Source of the DNA: DAOTWA01 sp963702935
Lineage (GTDB): Bacteria; Chloroflexota; Anaerolineae; Anaerolineales; Anaerolineaceae
NCBI GenBank assembly: GCA_963702935.1
Contig: OY969772.1
Coordinates: forward strand, 1,674,001 to 1,738,000
Reading direction: 5' to 3'
DNA: 64,000 nucleotides
In this document: piece by piece, positions 52,475 through 62,112 of the stretch
Numbering within the stretch: the stretch's first letter is position 1
Layout of the letters: each line of letters opens with the position of its first letter
Position numbers and translations under genes: made by a program
Notes under the pieces: model-generated
What the model was told of the DNA's origin: nothing
Database searches by the model: none
The model's input: the letters and a program-made list of their open reading frames with translations, nothing else

Positions 52475-53633
52475 AAGCGCGTTCCAGAATGTATCCGGCC
52501 ATCTCGTCGATCTCTTCCCGCTCCGGCGAGCGCACCAGGATGCCGTAATCGCCGATGGCGGCGGCGAAGATGCCGCTGACCGGCTCGTAGTGGGACACCT
52601 TGCCCGGGAAGGCCGCCAGGATCTCCTGAATGGGATGAGCGTACTCGTTTTGGGTACGGCGGCCCAGGTAGGCGCAATAGTAGGGGCGGGTCACGCTGGC
52701 CTCGAAACGATTGCGCGCCACCACGTGGGCGTACTCGCGGTAGACGTCGATGTCGTTGGCGTAATTCCACATGTCGGTGGTCATGCCGCCCGGCGGGCGC
52801 ATGTTCACCTCCAGCGCCACCGCGCGGCCCTCGGGCGTGCGGAAGAACTCGAAGTGGAAGAAGCGCTCGCGCACGCCGTAGGCTTTCACCAGCTTGCGCC
52901 CCATCTCCTCCAGGTCGGGTGGAATGTCGCGCAGCACCACGTACCAGAAATCGAGCTGCTGGTTGACGATGTCCATCACTCCCTCGCTGTACACCATGGA
53001 AGAGCAGAACACCACGCGCGCGTCCTGGTCGGCCAGCCCGTCGAAGGTCTCGATGGCGCCGTCGATGTATTCCTCGAAGATGTAATCCGCCAGGGGCTTG
53101 TTGGCGAAGAACTCTTCCAGCTCGCTGCGGCTGCTGAGCTTGTAGGTGCGGGCGGCGCCTACCCCGATGTCCGGCTTGGCGATCAACGGATAGCCCACCT
53201 CCTCCACCAGTTGCAGCGCTTCGTCCAGGGCGTGCACCACCCGCCCGCGCGCCGCCGGCACGCCCGCCTTGAGGAACACGGACTTCATCTCAGACTTGCG
53301 CTTGATGCGCAGCAGGTCTTTGGCGTGGAAGCCGGGAATGTTGAAATCCGTGCGCAGGCGCGCGTCGCTCTCCAGCCAGTATTCGTTGTGCGATTCCAGC
53401 CGGTCGAGCTTGCCGTAGCGCCAGGTGAAATACCCCAGCGCGCGCGCCAGCTCATCGTAGTTGTGCAGGTCGCCGACGCGATAATATTCCACCAGCGCGC
53501 TGCGCAGCTCCGCGCGCAGGGCGTCGTAGGGCGCCTGGCCCAGCCCGACGACGGTCACCCCGGCGCGGCGCAGCTCCACGGCGAAGGGGTAGAAATTGGG
53601 GGGGAAATCCGGCGAGAAGTGCACGTAATTCAT
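52473..53633 (-). CDS. ATP-grasp domain ligase
   Basis: A 386-residue ATP-grasp enzyme that would join a carboxylate to an amine or thiol through an acyl phosphate. The N-terminal Rossmann-like part begins MNYVHFSPDFPPNFYPFA. The ATP-grasp core has KRKSEMKSVFLKAGVPAARG at about 155-174, YPLIAKPDIGVGAARTY at about 191-207, YIFEEYIDG at about 228-236 and the metal-binding EVNMRPPGG at about 293-301. ATG 53633 is chosen because upstream sequence in the longer frame is non-conserved. A TATAAT lies about 45 bases upstream on this strand. No partner gene is nearby, so the product is unknown. Confidence 0.85.
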   Translation of the reverse strand: MNYVHFSPDFPPNFYPFAVELRRAGVTVVGLGQAPYDALRAELRSALVEYYRVGDLHNYDELARALGYFTWRYGKLDRLESHNEYWLESDARLRTDFNIPGFHAKDLLRIKRKSEMKSVFLKAGVPAARGRVVHALDEALQLVEEVGYPLIAKPDIGVGAARTYKLSSRSELEEFFANKPLADYIFEEYIDGAIETFDGLADQDARVVFCSSMVYSEGVMDIVNQQLDFWYVVLRDIPPDLEEMGRKLVKAYGVRERFFHFEFFRTPEGRAVALEVNMRPPGGMTTDMWNYANDIDVYREYAHVVARNRFEASVTRPYYCAYLGRRTQNEYAHPIQEILAAFPGKVSHYEPVSGIFAAAIGDYGILVRSPEREEIDEMAGYILERA

Positions 53634-54095
53634 GCCAGCCTGCCTTGAACCGAAGGAGAGCGGAAAATTGCCACAATTATAATAGGAATTGAGGAATAAG
53701 AGAAAAGGGAGTAGGGAACAGGAATCAGAGAACAGGCGAGCAGGAAATAGGGATCTGGAAAGAGCGGCAGAGTTTTGCAATCGTGGAGCATCCCTTCAGG
53801 GAAGGTTCCAAAGCTTCGATCGGCAATCTAAAATCTTCAATCCAAAATTCGCATAGATTTCAGCCATTCTGCCCGAATCTATAGTAAAATCTCCTTACTT
53901 GACCGGTAGCCGGGGGGCTTTCTTACTGGTGTTTCCTTCCTGCTTTTGATCCTTTGGGAGGGCGTCTCTTCATCGTGGATTCATCGTCGCCGCTTAAACA
54001 GCGCGTACGTCCTCACACCCGTTGGATTGCCGGCCCTATGCAGCCTGCGTAGGGCTTCTTCGCATTTAACCACATCACAGGGAGGCATCCAAATC
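53634..54095. other. Divergent intergenic region
   Basis: 462 bases without a supportable gene. Low-complexity AACAGGAATCAG and GAACAGGCGAGCAGG words (53700-53750) belong to the GGCAATCAGG family. TATAGTAAAAT at 53880-53890 may be a promoter element for the nuclease gene, whose GGGAGG is at 54080-54085. Confidence 0.5.
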
Positions 54096-57000
54096 ATGAA
54101 GTTCGCACAGAACAGAAGTTACGCATTCTTTACCCTCCTGCTGGTAGCCTGCCTGCTGCTTTCGGGCCTGGGCGGAGGCATCGCCCAGGCTCAGGCGCCC
54201 AAGGCGCCCGGCAGCGCAGTTTACCAATCCCTGCCTTTTTCACAGGACTGGAGCGACACGGGGCTGATCACAACCGATAATGATTGGAGCCACGTGCCGG
54301 GAATTGTGGGGTATCGCGGCGTGGACGACAGCCGCTCCAATTCGGATGTGGACCCGCAAACCCTGACCAGCTTTACCTCCACAGACGTGGATGTAAAGGC
54401 CAATCTGACCAACCCTAACAATCAATCGTATGGGGGAGTAGCCGAATTCCAGATCAGCAATCCGGTGGTGGCCTTGCAAGGCTCGGTAACTGCTGACAAC
54501 CCTTATCTGATGATCTACCTCAACACGACCGGCTCGAGGAGCATTCAGGTCGATTACGACCTGCGAGACGTAGACGGCAGTAGCGATAACGCCGTTCAAC
54601 AGGTGGCGTTGCACTACCGGGTGGGCGAAAGCGGCAGCTTTACCAACGTGCCCGCGGCCTACGTCCACGATGTCACCGAAGGGAACGGCGCAGTCGGCAA
54701 GGTCACGCACGTCTCGGTGACCTTGCCTTCGGCGGTGAACAGCCAGCCCAAAGTGCAGTTACGCGTGATGACGTCGAATGCCATGGAGAATGACGAGTGG
54801 GTAGGCGTCGATAATATCTCCATCTCGGGCACGCCCCTGGCCAACGACCTGGCCCCCGAGGTGACCGGCACCTCGCCGGCCAACGGCGCCACTCACGTAG
54901 CCGTAGCAGCCGACGTCGAGGTGCAGTTCAGCGAGCCGGTGAGCCCGGCCGCCGATTGGTATACCTTCGAATGCGATGGCAGCCCCGTGCCGGCAACCAC
55001 AGCCGGCACCGCCCCAGCAGACACCTTCAGTCTGGATGCCAACGGCGATCTACCTTACGGCGCCGCGTGCAGCGTGACCGTGCTGGGAAACAAAGTGACC
55101 GACGCGGATGAAGATGACCCGCCGGATGCCATGGCGCAAGATTTCACCTTCAGCTTTACGACCGCCAGCCAGGAGGAAACCTGCGGCTCGGCCTTCACCT
55201 CCATTTATACCCTGCAGGGCAGCGGGGAAACCACACCCCTGGCGGACCAGTCCGTATGGACCGAAGGGGTAGTCAGCGGTGATTTCCAGGGCTCCACCCG
55301 GCTGAACGGCTTCTTCATCCAGGATCCGCTGGGAGATGGAGACCCGGCCACTTCGGACGGCGTTTTCGTCTACGCGCCCAACAGCGCGGACGTCGCCGTG
55401 GGCGACCGGGTACGCCTGCAAGGCACGGTGACGGAGTATAACGGCCAGACCGAAATGGGGACTCTGACCTCCCTGGCGGTGTGTGAAAGCGGCCCCGGCG
55501 TCGCTCCAACCACAATCAGCCTGCCGCTGGAGGAGGGCGCCAGCCTGGAGCCTTACGAAGGCATGTGGGTAAAATTCGACCAGGCCCTGGTGGTCAGCCA
55601 AAACTACTTCCTGGGACGTTACGGCCAGGTGACCGTTTCGGCGCCGGAGCGCCTGTACACGCCCACCAACGGCAATTTTGCGACGGATTCCCCCGAATCC
55701 AACGCGCGCCGTTCTTTCGTCTTGGATGACGGCACGTCTGCACAGAATCCCAATCCAATCCCCTATCTCGGCGAGGAGGATACCTTGCGCGCCGGGGACA
55801 CCCTGGCGGCCGGCCTGACCGGCCTGCTGGACGAGGGCGGCATCTCCAGTACATCGGGCGCCTACGGCTATCGCTTGCAGCCCGCCGGCAGCCCCCCGAA
55901 CATCTCGCGCGCCAACCCGCGCACTGCCGCCCCCGAGGCCGTAGGCGGCGACCTGCGCGTGGCCGGCTACAACCTGGACAACTACTTCACCACCCTCGAC
56001 GCGGCTCCCTATCCCAACGGCTCGCCCTACGGCGGCAGCAACACCCCGCGCGGAGCAGACAGCGCCGCCGAGCGCACCCGCCAGCAGGCCAAGCTGGTGG
56101 CCGCCATCCGGGGCATCGACGCCGACGTGCTGGGTCTGGTGGAGCTGGAAGCCTGGAGCGGGGCCAACGCCGTAGGAATCCTGGTGGACGCGGTCAACGC
56201 GGCCTACGGCTCTGAGGTGTACGCGGCCGTGCCCGAGCCGGCCGGCGGCCTCGGCGCAGACGCCATCAAAGTGGCGCTGCTCTACAAGCCCGCCAGGGTA
56301 TCCCGGGTGGGGGAAGCGCTGAGCGACGCGGCCCCCATCTTCGATCGTTTCCCCTGGCACAGACCTTCGCCAGCGTCGCCAACGGCGAGAAGTTCAGCGT
56401 GGTGGTCAACCACTTCAAGTCCAAGAGCTCCTGCCCCTCCGACCCTGCTGACGAGGACGCCGACCACGGCCAGGGCTGCTGGAACGCCAAGCGCACCCAA
56501 CAGGCGCAGGAGCTGCTGGCCTTCATCGACACTCTACAGGCCGCTTCCGGCGACCCGGACGTGATCGTCCTGGGCGATTACAACGCTTACGCTCAGGAGG
56601 ATCCCATCGCTGCGCTGGAGGCCGGCGGCCTGGTGGATCAGATCGAAGCCTTCGTCAGCGACCCGGCCACACGCTACACCTACGTCTACGACGGGCAGGC
56701 CGGTTCCCTGGACCAGGCGCTCACCACCCCCGCCATGACCTCACAGGTGGCCGGCGTCACGCTGTGGCACATCGACGCCGACGAGCCTGCCGTGATCGAC
56801 TACAACCTGGAGTACAAAAGCCCCGACCTGTATTCGGCCACGCCCTACCGCGCCTCCGACCACGATCCGGTCATCGTCGGGCTGAATACCGGCAACCACC
56901 CGGCGCTGTCCTCCACCGACCTCCAGGGGCCCTTCGCAGTAGGGCAGACCGGCGGCTTCCACGTGCAGGTCGCCAACCCGGCGGAGGGCGGCAGCTACGC

Positions 57001-57322
57001 CAGCGTGCGCCTCGACGTCAAGCTGGTCGATGCCAGCCTGGCGGACGTCGCCGCGCTGGAAGTCTGGGACGGCTCGGCCTGGCAGACGGTCTCCCTGGCG
57101 CAATCCGGCGCGGACCTGACCGGTTCCATCGGCGCGGAGAGCGGCTTCGCCATGGCTCCCGGCTACGCCGAGACCCGCGAGCTGCGCGTGCGCTTCACGC
57201 GCCCCGGCTCGTTCGCCCTCGCTTTCACTCTGGAAGACCGGGTCTCAACGAGCACGCTGGCCACGCTGGCGGGCACGGCCACAGTCATCCAGCTCGTTTA
57301 CCTGCCGGCCATTGTCCGGTAG
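54096..57322 (+). CDS. Large secreted endonuclease/exonuclease/phosphatase-family nuclease (frameshifted)
   Basis: An extracellular nuclease of the ExeM/NucH type, about 1075 residues when repaired. Parts in order: signal peptide 1-33, an uncharacterised beta-rich region to about 250, a Big_5/SbsA-like Ig domain at about 252-355 (SPANGATHVAVAADVEVQFSEPV), an OB-fold-like YhcR domain at about 365-470 (GVVSGDFQ, GFFIQDP), and an EEP nuclease domain from about 620 with VAGYNLDNYF, the metal Glu in GLVELEAW, LGDYNAYAQEDP and the catalytic SDHDPV at about 918. The end is VYLPAIVR. One C is missing from the run at 56351-56354, which splits the nuclease domain. It probably degrades extracellular DNA for nutrients. 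Confidence 0.87.
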
Positions 57323-57340
57323 CGCAGCAGGTTAAAGAAA

Positions 57341-57373
57341 AGCCTTGCGAAGGTTCAAAACCTTCGCAAGGCT
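57341..57373 (+). terminator. Perfect CCTTGCGAAGGTT hairpin (repeat copy 4)
   Basis: AGCCTTGCGAAGGTT-CAA-AACCTTCGCAAGGCT, a perfect 15-bp stem with a 3-base loop, followed by a T-rich stretch. It is a collapsed form of the paired repeat and is well placed to terminate the nuclease transcript. Confidence 0.8.
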
Positions 57374-57393
57374 GGCTCGTTTCTGCTTGTCTT

Positions 57394-57427
57394 CTTAACA
57401 CCGTCTTAACCCCATCCGCGTTATAAA
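57394..57427 (+). promoter_or_regulatory. kdp promoter with CTTAAC direct repeats
   Basis: CTTAAC at 57394-57399 and again at 57405-57410, exactly 11 bases apart as in OmpR/PhoB-type operators, and TATAAA (57422-57427) as a -10. The direct repeats cover the place of a -35. KdpE, the usual response regulator of kdp, belongs to this family. A short hairpin CAATGGC-CTCC-GCCATTG (57442-57459) precedes the ribosome site. Confidence 0.5.
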
Positions 57428-57476
57428 TCGAAAGCTTTATCCAATGGCCTCCGCCATTGACTTTAAGGAGGATCGC

Positions 57477-57566
57477 GTGATTGATCTGATCTATCTTCTG
57501 CTCGTGGTGGTCTTCTTCGCCAGTTGTCTTGGGCTGATCGCCGGGCTGGACCGGCTGAAGGAGTAA
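57477..57566 (+). CDS. Small membrane peptide upstream of kdpF, 29 aa
   Basis: A 29-residue single-helix membrane peptide: IDLIYLLLVVVFFASCLGLIAGLDRLKE after the GTG start. TAAGGAG lies about 7 bases before the start and kdpF begins 4 bases after its stop. Similar tiny membrane proteins are found ahead of kdpF in other kdp operons. It may stabilise the Kdp complex, but this has not been shown here. Confidence 0.65.
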   Translation: MIDLIYLLLVVVFFASCLGLIAGLDRLKE

Positions 57567-57570
57567 TTCT

Positions 57571-57663
57571 ATGAACGCTCTCTATTGGATCGGCGGGGTA
57601 ATTGCCCTGCTCTTATTGATCTATCTCTTCGCTGCGTTACTGAAACCGGAGAAGTTCGGATGA
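57571..57663 (+). CDS. kdpF: K+-transporting ATPase small subunit KdpF
   Basis: A 30-residue membrane peptide, MNALYWIGGVIALLLLIYLFAALLKPEKFG, with the typical hydrophobic helix and the (L)KPEKF end of KdpF. Its TGA overlaps the ATG of kdpA by 4 bases (ATGA), so translation is coupled. KdpF stabilises the KdpABC pump. Confidence 0.9.
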   Translation: MNALYWIGGVIALLLLIYLFAALLKPEKFG

Positions 57664-59405
57664 CCCTAGCCGGCTGGTTGCAAATCGTGGTTTACTTCGC
57701 CGTTCTGATTGCGCTGGTCAAGCCCCTGGGAGGCTACATGGCCAGGGTCTACCAGGGCGAGAAGACCTTCCTCAGCCCGGTGGTAGCTCCGGTGGAGCGC
57801 CTGATCTACCGCCTGATGGGGATCGACTCTGAGGAAGAGATGGACTGGAAGGTCTACGCCGTGGCCATGCTGATCTTCAACCTGATCGGCTTTGTCTTCC
57901 TTTACCTGCTCCTGCGTATCCAGGGCATCCTGCCGCTCGATCCACAGGGGATGGCCGCCGTCTCCCCCGCCCTGTCCTTGAATACCGCCGTCAGCTTCGT
58001 GACCAACACCAACTGGCAGAACTACGGCGGCGAGAGCACGCTCAGCTACCTGACCCAGATGTTGGGCATGACGGTGCAGAACTTCCTCTCGGCGGCTACC
58101 GGCATGGCGATTCTGGCCGCCTTTATGCGCGCCTTCGTGCGCCACAACACCCACAAGCTGGGCAATTTCTGGGTGGACCTGACCCGCAGCACCCTGTACA
58201 TCCTGCTGCCGCTCTCGTTCGTCCTGGCGCTGGCGCTGGTCTCCCAGGGCGTGGTGCAGACCTTCTCGCCGACCATCCAGGCGCACCTGATTCAGCCCTT
58301 TACCGGCGCAAACAGCCAGGCGATCAGCACGCAACAGATTGCGGTGGGCCCCGCTGCCTCCCAGGTCGCCATCAAGCAACTGGGAACGAACGGAGGCGGG
58401 TTCTTCAACGCCAATTCCGCGCATCCTCTTGAAAACCCCACCCCGTTGTCGAATTTCCTCGAGATGCTCTCCATCGTGTTGATCCCGGCGGCGCTGTGCT
58501 ACACCTTTGGGAAGATGGTGGGCGACACCCGCCAGGGCTGGATGTTATTGACGGTCATGCTGATCTTCGTGGTGCTGTTCACCGGGGTCGCCTACGCCGC
58601 TGAAGCGGCCGGCAATCCTAAACTGACTCCCCTGGGCGTCGACCAGACTGCCAGCAGCCTCCAGCCGGGTGGAAACATGGAAGGCAAAGAGCTGCGCTTC
58701 GGCCAGGCCAACTCCGCCCTGTGGGCCACGCTCACCACGGCGGCTTCCAACGGATCGGTCGATTCGATGCACGATTCGTACACTCCCCTGGGAGGCCTGG
58801 TGCCCCTGGTGATGATGATGTTCGGCGAAGTGGTCTTCGGGGGCGTGGGCTCCGGGCTGTACGGGATGCTGGTCTTCGTGATCGTGGCGGTCTTCGTGGC
58901 TGGGCTGATGGTGGGGCGCACCCCGGAATACCTGGGCAAGAAGATCGAGCCTTATGAGATGAAGATGGCCTCGCTGCTGATCCTCATCATGCCTCTAACG
59001 GTATTAGGCCTGACCGCTGTGGCCGTGTCTTTGAGCGCCGGTCAAAGCTCCGTGCTCAACCCCGGTCCGCACGGTTTCAGCGAGATCCTGTACGCTTTCA
59101 CTTCGCAGGGCAATAACAACGGCAGCGCCTTCGCCGGCCTGAACGCCAATACGGTCTTTTACAACCTGACCGGCGCGCTGGCCATGCTGATCTCGCGTTA
59201 CTGGCTGGCCGTCCCCACCCTGGCCCTGGCCGGGTCGCTGGCGGCCAAGAAAAAAGTCCCGGCCGGCGCGGGCACGCTCTCCACCACCTCGCCGCTCTTC
59301 ATTGCCTGGCTGGTGGGCGTGGTGATCCTGGTGGGCGCGCTGAACTTCGTGCCCGCCCTGGCCCTGGGGCCCATCGTGGAACACTTGATTCTGATTGGGG
59401 CATAA
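57660..59405 (+). CDS. kdpA: K+-transporting ATPase, potassium-binding subunit KdpA
   Basis: A 581-residue polytopic membrane subunit that forms the selectivity filter and potassium channel of the KdpFABC pump. Signatures are TNTNWQNYGGESTLSY, GTNGGGFFNANSAHPLENP and GNNNGSAFAG, corresponding to the repeated selectivity-filter loops. ATG 57660 is chosen because of the overlap with kdpF; a longer frame upstream is antisense to nothing meaningful. High-affinity uptake is induced by potassium limitation. Confidence 0.95.
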   Translation: MTLAGWLQIVVYFAVLIALVKPLGGYMARVYQGEKTFLSPVVAPVERLIYRLMGIDSEEEMDWKVYAVAMLIFNLIGFVFLYLLLRIQGILPLDPQGMAAVSPALSLNTAVSFVTNTNWQNYGGESTLSYLTQMLGMTVQNFLSAATGMAILAAFMRAFVRHNTHKLGNFWVDLTRSTLYILLPLSFVLALALVSQGVVQTFSPTIQAHLIQPFTGANSQAISTQQIAVGPAASQVAIKQLGTNGGGFFNANSAHPLENPTPLSNFLEMLSIVLIPAALCYTFGKMVGDTRQGWMLLTVMLIFVVLFTGVAYAAEAAGNPKLTPLGVDQTASSLQPGGNMEGKELRFGQANSALWATLTTAASNGSVDSMHDSYTPLGGLVPLVMMMFGEVVFGGVGSGLYGMLVFVIVAVFVAGLMVGRTPEYLGKKIEPYEMKMASLLILIMPLTVLGLTAVAVSLSAGQSSVLNPGPHGFSEILYAFTSQGNNNGSAFAGLNANTVFYNLTGALAMLISRYWLAVPTLALAGSLAAKKKVPAGAGTLSTTSPLFIAWLVGVVILVGALNFVPALALGPIVEHLILIGA

Positions 59406-59409
59406 TGGT

Positions 59410-61509
<2,100 letters not shown>

Positions 61510-61535
61510 AAGCGGATCCTTTCAAGAGGAGATTT

Positions 61536-62108
61536 ATGTTAAAACAGATCAAGCCGGCTTTGATACTTTTTGGATGCATGGTCGTTCTTACCGGCCTCAT
61601 TTATCCCCTGGCCGTCACCGGCCTGGCCCAGGCGCTCTTTCCGCAGCAGGCCAACGGCAGCCCCATCGCGCAAAACGGCGTAACCGTCGGTTCTGCGCTG
61701 ATCGGCCAGGAATTCGACCAGCCGGGATATTTTTGGGGGCGCCTTTCCGCCACGAGCGGTCTTCCTTATAATGCCTCCGCTTCCGGCGGGAGCAATTACA
61801 GCGTCCTGAACCCCAGCCTGCTGCAGGAAGTGCAAAGCCGCCTGGCCGCGCTGCACGCCGCCGACCCGCAAAACACCCAGCCGGTGCCGGCGGACCTGGT
61901 GACTTCCTCGGCCAGCGGCCTCGACCCGGACATCAGCCCGGCGGCGGCCCAATACCAGGCGGCGCGGGTGGCCAAAGCGCGCGGGCTGCCGCTACAACAG
62001 GTGGAAGACTTGATCGTTCAGCACACCCAAGGACGTTCGTTGGGCTTTCTGGGCGAGCCGCGCGTAAACGTGCTGGAGTTGAACCTGGCCTTAGATGCGC
62101 TAAAATAA
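61536..62108 (+). CDS. kdpC: K+-transporting ATPase subunit KdpC
   Basis: A 190-residue single-helix subunit. An N-terminal helix (LILFGCMVVLTGLIYPLAVTG) is followed by an extracytoplasmic domain with GSALIGQEF, the family's QPGYFWGRLSAT, SNYSVLNPSL and GRSLGFLGEPRVNVLELN at the end. AAGAGGAG precedes ATG 61536. KdpC helps ATP binding in KdpB. Confidence 0.95.
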   Translation: MLKQIKPALILFGCMVVLTGLIYPLAVTGLAQALFPQQANGSPIAQNGVTVGSALIGQEFDQPGYFWGRLSATSGLPYNASASGGSNYSVLNPSLLQEVQSRLAALHAADPQNTQPVPADLVTSSASGLDPDISPAAAQYQAARVAKARGLPLQQVEDLIVQHTQGRSLGFLGEPRVNVLELNLALDALK

Positions 62109-62112
62109 GAGT

